Source: Isochrysis galbana
Taxonomy: Eukaryota > Haptophyta > Isochrysidales > Isochrysidaceae
Direction: 5' to 3'
Assembly (NCBI GenBank): GCA_018136815.1
Contig: CM030935.1
Span: 6,015,071 to 6,076,934 of the forward strand
Length of the DNA stretch: 61,864 bases
Translations under genes and position numbers: made by a program
Shown here: in pieces, positions 22,695 through 32,500 of the stretch
How positions within the stretch are numbered: position 1 is the first letter of the stretch
How the letters are laid out: the number at the start of each line of letters is the position of its first letter
Notes under the pieces: generated by a model
The model's database searches: none
What the model saw: the letters and a program-made list of their open reading frames with translations, nothing else
What the model was told of the DNA's origin: nothing

Positions 22695-24162
22695 AGCTGC
22701 GTCACGCCGTGATTCCCGCGCTCGTGCGCGCTCTCATGACGAAGGCGCGTGCGCGGCGTCGCGCCTTCCCGCCGAGTGTGGGATGGAGACTCCCCCGCAC
22801 TGAGTGGGGCGTCGGCACAGAACACGTGTGCCGACCATATGGAGCGCAAGGGCTGGCCTCTTACTACGCCTCCTGACTCAAGGGAGGGCCTTGTCGAGGA
22901 GTTGATCCAGGCCGGGGTTGAATGTGCCCTGTACCCAGTGGGTGGTGCGCGCTGACGCGGGGCGGTCGAAAGCCCCGTGTGCCGTGGCCACGGAGGGCGG
23001 GGGCTGTCCCCGTGTTGCGCAAAACCCGTTGCGGCCCAGCCCGACTTGATGGGGCCCTACATCGAGTTGCCAATCCATCTGCTAGAGATGGAAGGGAGGT
23101 TCAGTCGGTAGGCACGACCAACCATCTAGCGGCGCACATGCTCATGTGACACACTTGTCAGTAGGCAAGCGGCGCAGAGGGACTCGAAGGCCGGCGCGAG
23201 TGAGCGCGTCTAGAGAGAGCGCTCTAGCTGACCGCTGTTGAGCCATCACGACGCTCATCTCGCGCTGGTATAGTCGCCGGAGGGATTCTCTGTGGTAGGC
23301 CTCTACGCCGCAGCGTGTGTCTCGTGCATTATCGCCGTCATATGATTTAGGTGTGACTAGAGGTAGTAGCTTGGAGTGGCTGTGTGAACTGGGAACGGAT
23401 GGTCATAAGGTACAACCTGAGGTCCCGTATTTTCACCAACGCCCCCTCCTCATTTGCAGTTACGTATATAGATGTAGCGTATAAAAGTACAAAAAAATCT
23501 GAAGATTCTAGGCTAACACCTACTACTTTCTATGTATACTCTACCTCCCCAACGACATCGCCCTTGCTTCCCTTCCTTTACTCCCTTTGCCTTCCCCCCT
23601 TCGTTCCTTTTTCACCGGTTTCCGAGGTGCGGCGGTCTCGAGTTGCACCTTCTTGTATCATGCATCGTATCATGCTCGTGATAGATCGTATAGTACCGTA
23701 AAGTGCCAGATCCCTTGTAAGCAGTAGCCGACAAAAATCTCGAGCGAATTCAACCCACGTGCGAACACATCGCAACCGCAACTCGTTAAAGTGTACAGTG
23801 CAGATGAGTGACTAATCCTGACGCTCTCATAATTGCCGCCTCAACCTCTCCACGCTCTCTCGCTTTCCGCAGACAGCGCTTGGTCACCGCATCCACCGTC
23901 AACGCTCGGTAAGCACCTGTATCATAATTGTATCACATTACAAATGTCTTCATCACGAGAAGTGCGTGGCGTGTCATCACCGTGCTGCAGCCTGAGGCAG
24001 AGCCATGGATGATGCAAGGGGAGAGGACAAGGGTTCAAATCCGGGTAGATATAAGTCGTGTGCCAGCCATCGCAGATGATCGAGTGCGAGCCACACTACC
24101 GCCTCATGAGCACATTGCGTCTGCTCAGTAATTTGTCCGCGCGCGCGCCCGGGTGGTGGGGC
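22695..24162. other. Intergenic, no supported gene
   Basis: Unique sequence downstream of the desaturase-SDR gene. Frames are short and lack domain signals; no repeat pair was noticed. Confidence 0.5.
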
Positions 24163-24363
24163 TCAGGAGGGTGCGCCCGATGTCGGCCGCGGCCGACTTG
24201 AGTGCCCTCCAGCCGACATGTCGTCTGGCAGCCAGGAGGTGGGCAGGATCTGCGTGCGCTCCTCGAGCCAGAGGCCAATGGAACCGCCCAGCATGAAGAC
24301 CACGCCGAAGAGCACGCGCTGACGACGCGGCAGTGCCTGGTACCGCTCCCAGATGGTCGACAT
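24163..24363 (-). CDS. Small single-helix membrane protein (66 aa), unknown family
   Basis: An uninterrupted 66-codon frame starting MSTIWERYQALPRRQRVLFG. A single hydrophobic helix (VLFGVVFMLGGSIGLWL) is followed by a polar segment (EERTQILPTSWLPDD) and a basic, disordered end. The layout, a short positively charged N-terminus, one helix and an acidic/polar tail, resembles tiny inner-mitochondrial or ER accessory subunits, but no family is recognised. Coding use is GC-rich like the host genes, in contrast to the AT-rich scrap just upstream. It could also be one exon of a larger gene. Confidence 0.5.
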   Translation of the reverse strand: MSTIWERYQALPRRQRVLFGVVFMLGGSIGLWLEERTQILPTSWLPDDMSAGGHSSRPRPTSGAPS

Positions 24364-24433
24364 CGCCGAGCCGCCGCAGCCGGCGCGGCGCGGCGCTCTG
24401 CAACTTCGCTTGCGCTGCCTCACGCCGTATGTA

Positions 24434-24650
24434 CTAAAAAAAGTTCTCCCCATTTTTGTTTTTTAGCCCTCTGCTCGAAGAGGTTCTATGCAATCTCGAC
24501 TCAATCTCTCCAATTCTCCTATTCCGTCCCTGGTTGAAGTAATTACCCTTTATGATTTCATACGCCGCCTGATGAAATCGAACAACATCCTCTAGCGTGA
24601 TTTTGTCCACAATCAGCTCTTTGACGGATAGTAGTAGGAGCTTGCGGAAG
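24434..24650 (-). pseudogene. AT-rich coding scrap of foreign-like composition
   Basis: A minus-strand frame encoding VKELIVDKITLEDVVRFHQA and onward, with A/T-ended codons, in a GC-rich genome. It is fused in frame to the retroelement gag-like start MPPSSLPSGPMGH, so it sits at a junction between two unrelated sequences. No family recognised. Confidence 0.4.
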
Positions 24651-24812
24651 GGTGACGAATTGTGATGGCCCATAGGGCCTGAGGGCAATGAGGAGGGAGG
24701 CATGCCGGCGGCAGGCGCGGCTGAGGAGACGACTTTGGAGACGCTGACGGGCTGAGGCCCGTCAGCAGAGGAAGGCGGGCAGGCGGGCTTGAGCGAGGGC
24801 GAGGACGGCGGC
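24650..24812 (-). repeat. Partial copy of the gag-like remnant at about 10890-11062
   Basis: From GACGAATTG(T/G) through GGCCCATAGGGCCTGAGGG to GGCGAGGACGGCGGCGAG the sequence matches 10890-11062 with scattered differences. Both flanks differ, so this is a fragment transposed or recombined into a new place. Confidence 0.75.
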
Positions 24813-24816
24813 GAGA

Positions 24817-25484
24817 AGGTGTCGTTCCGTCAATTGTGGGACATCAGTCGAATTGAGCGATCAAATGTCCACAGTTGTATATAGAGCAGTATTTTAAAAT
24901 TAAATGAAGACTAGCATAACAACTTTTTTTCTCTGCTTCCCCCCGTGGTGCATGTTCCCCCCGAGGGGGACGCCGTGTCAACGCTTTTCCTCTGCGTTTC
25001 CTCTAAGGCCGACAACTACATAAACACGCAATTTAAGAGATATTTCGCACGGAGCACCTGTGATGACTTGCAATCACATCGTGCACGCCGTGCATGGGCA
25101 CGGCGCGATGTGCATCGGTCCCCCCGCGGAGACGCCGTGCGTGCGCATGTAAACTTTTTCCCTCTGCGTACCCCCTAAGGCCCACAACTACGTAAACTAG
25201 CCGTATAAGAGGTGTTTCTTTACGCAGCACGTGTGATGACTTGCAATCACATTGTGCACGCCGTGCATGGGCACGGCGCGATGTGCATCGGCCCCCCCCC
25301 GCGGGGGCGCCGTGCGTGCGCATAGCAACTTCCAGGAAGGTGCACGCCGTGCGTTCACTCTTTCCGCAGGGGAACTCTGGGCGCGGAGGGCGGTCGGGAA
25401 CCATGGGGACACCCCCTGGGACCGGGGAATTATTACCGTATATGACGAGAACACTAACGTAAACAACTGGTATGTCTTTTGGTC
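24817..25484 (+). repeat. Repeat R2, copy 1, with ~165-bp minisatellite core
   Basis: Directly repeated at 47823-48600. Starts GTGTCGTTCCGTCAATTG, has a TATATAGAG...TTTTAAAATTAAAT segment, then tandem units of about 165 bp containing TGATGACTTGCAATCACA, GCACGGCGCGATGTGCATCG and a short GC hairpin, and ends TCTTTTGGTCTCTC. This copy has about two units; the other has about three. No coding capacity is convincing. Confidence 0.8.
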
Positions 25485-25485
25485 T

Positions 25486-25575
25486 CTCAACTAAGTTTAT
25501 ACTTAGTTCAGCATGGGGGGGCGCCTCGCGTCCCCCCTCTCAGGCACCAACTCCCCTCCGGGGGGCCTGTCGGTC
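25486..25575 (+). repeat. R1 5'-end fragment
   Basis: Begins with the same near-palindrome (AACTAAGTTTATACTTAGTT) and G-run/C-run hairpin as full R1 copies, then diverges within about 90 bp. It abuts the R2 end exactly, suggesting R1 inserted at or next to it. Confidence 0.65.
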
Positions 25576-25582
25576 ACCCAGC

Positions 25583-26400
25583 CTAGCGATAGGCTTCTGT
25601 TTGCGACTCGACCGGGACATCGCACCCTTTCCGCATGAGAGCGGTTAACGGCGCTGCACGGATCGCAAAACGACGTATAAAACGGCGGTAATACGAACAC
25701 AGTCCAAGAAAAGAACGGACGGCTTCGATCGAGTTGATTTGGGTAGGGTCGATTTTCGAGACGGCTTCCACTTTCTTGGGATCCATCCGAAGACCTTCAC
25801 GCGAAACAACGTGGCCGAGATATTCAGCCGAAGTGGCAAAGAAAACGCATTTCGACATCTTGCAAGTGAGGCCCGCCCAGATGAGACGTTCCAAGACAAG
25901 ATCAAGACGGTGTAACATTTGTTGGAATGACGACTCTTCCCTGGCCTGCAGCGAGTCACCTACTCCTGTCGACCAGGCGCCGACATCATCCAAGTATGGC
26001 ATACAAATCTCCCATGCCAGCCCACCGAGAACGGCGTCCATGAGGCGGCACATATACGAGGGACCGGATTGAACACCGAAAGGCAAGTAATTGAACTCGT
26101 ACTTGCCGCGATGAGTAGTGAACGCGGTGATATGTTTATCGGACTCTTTGATCGGTATACCCCAGAAACCAGATGCCAGGTCCAGGGTGCAAAGGAATAG
26201 AGAATCGCGAGGTATCGAGAGGCAGGCAGTGCTTGGAGGCTGCAACCGGTGGCCGCGGCGACGTAGGACGAATGAAAGAAGACTCGGATATCGACGACGT
26301 GGAGACGGGCTCGGAGGACGGGATCGACGAACGACGAACAAACTCGGAGAGGTGGGGTGTCGGATTGCGGCGACGGACGCCGCGGCCGCGACACCACCGG
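25583..26400 (-). pseudogene. Ty3/gypsy reverse transcriptase fragment
   Basis: Minus-strand frame with the core of a gypsy RT: LFLCTLDLASGFWGIPI, FNYLPFGVQSGPS, the catalytic MPYLDDVGAW (YxDD box) and EYLGHVVSREGLRMDPKKVE, then the connection FLGLCSYYRRFIRRFA. It ends at a stop soon after, and its N-terminal RT part is replaced by sequence antisense to a Glu-rich plus-strand frame. No RNase H or integrase follows, so it is a truncated copy. Confidence 0.9.
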
Positions 26401-26436
26401 TGAGAGGCGTGAAGGGCTGGCGCCGAGCCGCCGGAT

Positions 26437-26912
26437 TTGGAAGCGAGCGGACCGAGGAGGAGGCCCTTTCTCCGACCGAGGAGGCCACCACCACCACCAC
26501 CGACGAGGACTCCGGGCCTGTGGGAGGAGAAGAGAAGAACGAGAACTGTGCGTCGGACGCTCCAGGCGTTCTTCTTCCCATCGCGCCGGTTGCGGAGGTC
26601 GAGGAGCCAGCCGAGTCGATGGAGGAGGTCGCGACCGCCCACGCGCTCGCTCTCACCGAGGACAAGGAAGCCGAGGAGGAGGACGAGAAGACGGAGAAGA
26701 CGGAGAAGACGGAGAAGACGGAGAAGGAGAAGACGGCTACGTCCGACGCACCACACCTCCAAGAATTGTTAGAAGGTGTCGATTCGGATTCGGGTTCAGC
26801 TTCCCAAGTAAAGATTGAAAACAAAAGGCCGCTTATCGTTTCGGGTTCAGCTCCCGTAAAGATTGAACCCACAAGGCCCAGCAACATCAAATACAAAAAA
26901 GCTCGGCCATGA
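26437..26912 (+). pseudogene. Acidic Glu/Thr-rich module associated with gypsy fragments, copy 1
   Basis: A plus-strand frame with EEEALSPTEEATTTTTDED, NCASDAPGVLLPIAPVAEV and EEPAESMEEV, followed by a (GAGAAGACG)n array encoding EKT repeats and ending at a stop at 26912. The same module occurs at about 48930-49130, again beside a gypsy fragment, so it probably comes from a retroelement polyprotein. No enzyme motif is visible. Confidence 0.5.
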
Positions 26913-26944
26913 AGGCATCCGCATTTCAAATGAAGGGAGGAGGT

Positions 26945-27180
26945 CTCAAAAAAATGTGGCCGTGAATACAACAAACAAATGGCGGGCTTGGTGGAACAAC
27001 TCTCGAAGCAAATCGATAGTCATGAGGTGATTATAAAGGCTAGCGAAGATGGCATGGAGTTATGCGATCGCATTATTAATACATTACAGAATATGAAATT
27101 GACTTCTAATGTGTTTCAAATTAAGATTAAAATCAATTTGGAAGTTGATCCATTAGAACGAAAAAAAGTGCAGTATCGAG
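26945..27180 (+). pseudogene. AT-rich coiled-coil coding fragment, copy 1
   Basis: Frame starting MAGLVEQLSKQIDSHEVIIK, with heptad-like leucines/isoleucines and A/T-ended codons. A paralogous, inverted copy at about 27930-28262 reads MAAGLVAHLSIKIENHKVVI and goes further. Both are preceded by CCGTGAATACAACAAACAAATGG. The composition contrasts with GC-rich host exons and suggests an element or virus-derived source; no family recognised. Confidence 0.5.
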
Positions 27181-27928
27181 GTGGGCCTGGTGGAACGAGC
27201 ACAGCAGGGACAGGGCGCAGGGGCAGGAGGGGTACCTGTGACGCGGCCGAGACTGGGGCCGCCCCCGCGCCTTCACCCTCCCTCGCCCTCCCACCCCTAG
27301 GACTGGGACTCCCTCGTGGTGGCCCCGCATCGCGTATTTGGAAACGAGGGGTACCAAATGAAGGCAAACGACCTGAACGCGTGAACCCGCTGCCGGGTGG
27401 GTGGGCGCTCGGGCGAGTTGTGCGACTTTTGGGTGACCCCCGATTGGCGCGGTCAAGGCGTTGGACTTTGTTACGGGAAGCGATGCGTGTGGCTCGTGAG
27501 CTAGGGATGCGGCGACTGTGGTTGTGGACGTTGCTCGAGTCGGGGCCCGTCTCGTTGTATGATCGCGTGGGACGACACGCAATATACACAGGCTCACGCT
27601 GATGCCGGATGTGATTGTCGAAGGCTTCCTGAGGGAGGTGGTGAACGCATTCCCCAATCTCAAGTTCCTCAAGCTTGAGGTGGATTTTTTTGTACCGACG
27701 CATTGCGTATTGGGAAACGAGGGGTACCAAATGAAGGCAAACGACCTAGGAGAGAACCGGCGGCAGGAGAGAGAGAGCCCGAGCTAAACGCGCGCGCTTT
27801 TTGCGCGCGCTTTCCACCCCGCGTCAAAAAACAAGCGACCCCCACCCAAAAAAAAAAATGAAGCACCCTCAGAACAGTTCCCGTGTCCCGCGGGTTATCT
27901 CTTCGAACAGTCAAGTCAAACGACCTCT
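27181..27928. other. Mosaic of short repeats and low-complexity frames
   Basis: Contains GGTACCAAATGAAGGC-type tags at about 27350 and 27724 and a strong inverted repeat GCGCGCGC-TTTTT-GCGCGCGC at about 27790-27811. The segment about 27830-27945 is repeated at 28610-28725 (AGAACAGTTCCCGTGTCCCG and following). The plus-strand frame to 27602 has no recognisable domain. Confidence 0.5.
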
Positions 27929-28262
27929 TTACCGAGTCCTTGTGGTGGTATCGGGGGTCATCGCCCAATATTGTATTTCTTGTCTGAGTTGTTTGATTTC
28001 CTCGTTCGCTAAACGGATTTGTTCTCTATACAGCATTTTTTTGTGTTCTAATTTACCAACTTCCGTATTGGTTTCAATACTATTTTGAAATATATTAGAA
28101 GTCAATCTCACATTCTGTAATAGATTAATCGCGCGATCGCATGACTTTATACCCTCTTCGCTAGCTTTTATAACCACCTTATGATTCTCGATTTTTATCG
28201 AGAGATGTGCCACCAAGCCCGCCGCCATTTGTTTGTTGTATTCACGGCCACATTTTTTTGTA
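27929..28262 (-). pseudogene. AT-rich coiled-coil coding fragment, copy 2 (inverted)
   Basis: Minus-strand frame from MAAGLVAHLSIKIENH, then a long charged helix with HKKMLYREQIRLANEEIKQL, strongly predicted to be coiled coil. It is the inverted paralogue of 26945-27180, differing at many residues, and shares the upstream CAACAAACAAATGG. Ends at a stop at 27929. It is followed on the plus-strand side by TTTTTTTGTACCGACGCATT and the GGTACCAAATGAAGG tag. Confidence 0.5.
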
Positions 28263-28800
28263 CCGACGCATTGCGTATTGGGAAACGAGGGGTACCAAAT
28301 GAAGGCAAACGACCTAGGTATCAAGGCTAGGGCTGACCATTAACAGGCAAGTTTTTTGGAAACCCATTAGTAGTTTTTCAAGGTCAGCACATTAACAGGT
28401 TGAGTTTTTTTCTGGGTGTTAACAGGTTGTTTTAGGGGTGTTAATACCCTGTTAGTGGCCATTAACAGGTTAAACCCATTACAAGCTGTTACCCCAACGT
28501 TGGAATACATGTTCGGGGGGGATTCCCTTCCCCCCTCCCCTCCCACCCCCCCCCGACGCCGGGAGCTGTCCGCCCCCCCCCCCCCTCCCCTGCGGGACAG
28601 CTCCCACCCAAAAAAAAACAAGCGACCCCCACCCAAAAAAAAATGAAGCACCCTCAGAACAGTTCCCGTGTCCCGCGGGTTATCTCTTCGAACAGTCAAG
28701 TCAAACGACCTCTTTACCGACCACATTTTTTTTTGTACCGACGCATTGCGTATTGGGAAACGAAGGGTACCAAATGAAGGCAAACGACCTCGGCGGGAAG
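28252..28800 (+). repeat. Cluster of GGTACCAAATGAAGG-tagged repeats and TTAACAGGTT repeats
   Basis: TTTTTTTGTACCGACGCATT plus GGGAAACGA(G/A)GGGTACC appears at 28252, 28728 and also 27686, always on the plus strand. About 28330-28480 contains several TTAACAGGTT/ACCTGTTAA motifs, also present near 42950-43025. The segment 28610-28725 duplicates 27830-27945. Confidence 0.65.
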
Positions 28801-28936
28801 TTTCGTCCAAAACATTCTCCGGTCCCAGGATACAGGATATTCCGTGGGGCCCTCGTTTCGAGCCCCCGAGTTACCTCAGGAAATTCGCTCTTACTCTTGG
28901 AAGATGCATTGCCGTTTAAAGGCGGCGTGGTCAAGA

Positions 28937-29155
28937 TTAACTAAAAGGAGGAAACCTGGACTTGGAATCTAACCAGACATTATAAAGTAAACAGCAAACA
29001 GGCTGGAAGGAACGACGAGAACATGAATTCTAGGTCAATAGGGACGAGCCCTACCAACCTAGATGTGCCTGAGCTTCACCGTGTGGCCGCACAGCGAAGG
29101 ACCTGGAGATATTAGCCTGGAAATCGCATCATCTATCTAGAATGAATGCAACGGC
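28937..29155 (-). repeat. LTR-like fragment, inverted relative to 59865-60065
   Basis: The reverse complement matches the start of the retrotransposon leader/LTR near the right edge: GCGATTTCCAGGCT, TGCGGCCACACGGTGAAGCTC, CATCTAGGTTGGTAGGG and CCAGGTTTCCTCCTTT occur in the same order. It is probably a solo-LTR fragment. Confidence 0.7.
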
Positions 29156-29557
29156 TCCAAGCTCAATTTCCATTTTAGCACAACCATAACGTTGATGATT
29201 ATTACCACTCACGCTATTGATAGATGTTGGCCGCGTTCGCCTTAGTCCTTGGGCAACTAGGCAGCCTACACACAAAACACGATTCCAGCACGCTGCCATC
29301 TCTAGTCTATGTCGGGTTGATTGTTGAGGGCGCTCATCACGGTTGCAGCTGGCGATTTTGCCTGCCGCCTCGGTATGGATACATGCAATATCAACGCTTG
29401 AGCATGTGGAAGGGAGGGGAGGACAAGAGGAGAAGAAGGGGTCCCGAGTTCTGACGCCATCCCATCGAACGACTGCGGGCCTTTCGCCCGAATTTCAATT
29501 CCAGCCTTACTACTCCACAGCTAAGCTTCTTCTAAAAAGGCAGCGCTACCTAATTGC
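29156..29557. other. 3' flank of the channel gene, no supported gene
   Basis: Unique sequence; no domain or repeat recognised. It probably includes the 3' UTR of the minus-strand channel gene. Confidence 0.5.
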
Positions 29558-32500
29558 CTAAAATGTCGGCGCCACCTGATTGCCCTTGATACGGCCATGG
29601 CCTAAGACGCGGGAAGACGTTCTGGAATCCTTCCTAGGCGGTTCGGATGTTTTCAACGGGTACGACACCGCCGCCAATGCCTCGGACAGGGGTTGGGCTT
29701 CTGGAAGTGGATCGCTAAGTAGCTCCGTCGTTGAACTCGCCGAGACTCGCGCCGCTTGTTGCGGGGAGTCGTCTGCGATGCGCTGCGTACCTATAAGGCT
29801 CTTTTGCGAGGCACGTCCCCGCGAGGGCGAGCCCACCTCTCTTGCCGCATACGGTATGGCCGGCTCTTGAATAAGCTTGCCCATGTGCCTGCACGCGACA
29901 AGGAGGTGGAAGTTGGAGCCAGGGCTAGCGTGCACACAAAGCGCATACAACTCGTGCAAGCCTCGGGAAATGGCAGCCGGTCTAAGGGGCGCTTGCGCAG
30001 ACAAGGCCGCGTACCCTCTCCACCGCCGTTGGAGACGCTCGGCAATGTAATTGGTGGCCACGTCATGCTTGCCCACTTCCCTCCCAATACTGGTATTGCC
30101 ATGCGGCCGCCTCTTTCGAGCCAGCTCCTCGAGCGACCGGGACACTTTCCTTGTGGTCTCGTTTAGGGGTAGCGGTGTGCCCGACACGTGATAGGAAAGG
30201 GCGGTCAGCACGTCTGTGAAGTGCACGACGCCATTGTGATCAGGGATGTCGAGCTCACTCATCCACCTCAAGAGTTCTGCGCGCGAGGGGCCTTCCACAT
30301 AGCCGTTGCCGTGGGTCATTTTGCCCAGCGGCTTGGACAACGACTGCAGCAACGCAAACAGGGAGTGCGATGGTATGGTGAAGGACCCTTGCGGGTCCCA
30401 GCGCAACCACATCTCTCGGAATTCCTCGATGGCCTCTATGGTGATCTCCTTGTGGTCGGAGCCGATGTTGGTGAAATTGTCGACAATGACACCGATGAAG
30501 AGGCCGTTGACAATAAGGAAGGACATGGAAACAGTGAACGTCATCATAAAGAAAACCGACATGAAGCCCGAGTAGGGTCCGCAAGAGCTCTCCGCCACAG
30601 GCGCACCTGTGACGGGATTGAGCGTGACAGGACCGCACGTCGGGCAGCAGCGCAGTTGGTTCGAGCCCCAGTCCTCGTTCATCAAATCATGCATGATGCA
30701 ATTGAAGGACTCGCCGGTAATGGAACGGATCAGTGTGTTGAATGAATATCCTAGGTTGCGGAAGTTCGCATGTCGATTCACGAAATCGCCATCATTCGAG
30801 TTGCCACTATAGAAGTAGTCTCCTTGCGTGATATTCACCCAATCGGCGTGTGGGATCTCCGGGGAGCCGTCAAAGTATTCTAGACCCATCTGACCAGGAG
30901 TGTAGTTGACTCTCCAGAATAGCGAGTGGAAGATGACGGCAAAGATGTAGAGCATCAGCACAAGCAGAAGGCTGATGTTCCGCAATTGCGGTATCGAGAT
31001 ACGGATGGTTGTGATAATCGCCCTCAGCTGCTTTGCCGTGCGTAGGATGCGCAAGATTCGCACCACACGAAAGAGCCGCAGCACACGCAGTAGCGCCGGC
31101 GGAAATGGCACGACGGTATTGGATGCCGTCGTGCGCGCCACCTCGGAAGAGATGATGTCGAACACCGACACGGCCACAAGGATGCAGTCGAAGATGTTCC
31201 ACGCATCCGCGAAGTACCGCTTCAGCCCGAGACCCATCCACTTGAGGAGCATCTCGCCTATGTAGACGAGGGTAAAGAGTATGTTGATGATCCGCAGCGT
31301 TTGGAAGAGGTCGTAGGGCGACCAGGTGGGGTCCTCGGGCGACCACGTGTCAACCGCCATGAAAAAGGTGTTGAGGACGATGACGCCCATGATGAACATG
31401 TCGAAGGTGCTCGAGGTGACGATTCGGAAGGGGATGCCGCGCCATTGCTGGGTCGGTGGTTGCTGCTGCTTGAGTGGCCTCGTTGCGACAATCGACTTCT
31501 GCGCACGGACCCACTCCGATTGCTTCTCGGTAAGGAAGGTGAGACCCTCGTTCTCAGCTTGCCGGCTGTTGAAGGTGTCGAGCACAATGCCAATAGTCAT
31601 GTTCAGCAGGATGAATGAACCCAGGACGATCCACAACATGAACAGCACCGGCGCGAAGATCTCGTTGGTGCGGTGGATGTTGGCCGCTTGTTGCAGGCCA
31701 ACGTCGTTGTAGTCGGGCAACCACCACGGCTGTATGTACTCCGTCTCCAAGTCGGAGTCCCAGGCCCAGAACATGACGTTCGGCCAATTTTCGAGCAGAG
31801 CCACCTCAATGAGCAGTAACAACGCCGAGAATAAGTGGTCAAAGTGACCAAAGTCGGGGTTCACCCACTGCGGGAAAGTGATGAATTTGGCCGATGTGCG
31901 GTAGCCTGCTGGCCATGCATCCTTGAGAGGTACTGAGGTCCGATTGGCCCACTCTCCATTCGGAAGGAGTTCACCCAGCACTTCGTCCCAGTCGGTTAAT
32001 CGGCGGCCGAGAGAATCGTGCCGCGTCAGGTTGTACTTGGGCAACGCCATGCACTCTTGGTAGTCGTTCGAGTACAATGCACTGCGGCCAGGAATAACGC
32101 GTGAGCCGTAGGGCTCGTTCTGGTGCAGCGGATCCAAACAGTACCCGAGCCGGCCTCCAAAGAGGTTGATGAAGAGGATGGAAAAGATGAGGAGGAATAT
32201 GGAGAAGAAAAGAAAGAACCATGAGACGGCGGGCACCGACGAGAAGAGCGTTGCCACCACGATGCGCATAGATTCCATCCGCGCGATGAGCCGAAGCGGA
32301 CGGAGCGCGCGCAGCACGCGTAGCACTTTAATGAAGTCGAGGAACTGCATGGCGGGGACAAGAGCAGCCAGGATTGTGATCCATGAAACGAGCACGACTA
32401 TGAAGTCGAGTATGTTCCAGCCGGACCGCAGGTATGCCTTGTGCTTGGGCACACTTGAGAAGAGGAAACCCTTCGCGATAATTTTGACCATCATCTCAAT

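Noticed and set aside
24940..25340. Tandem units of R2 as a CRISPR array
   Set aside because: Units are ~165 bp, contiguous without unique spacers, and the genome is eukaryotic.
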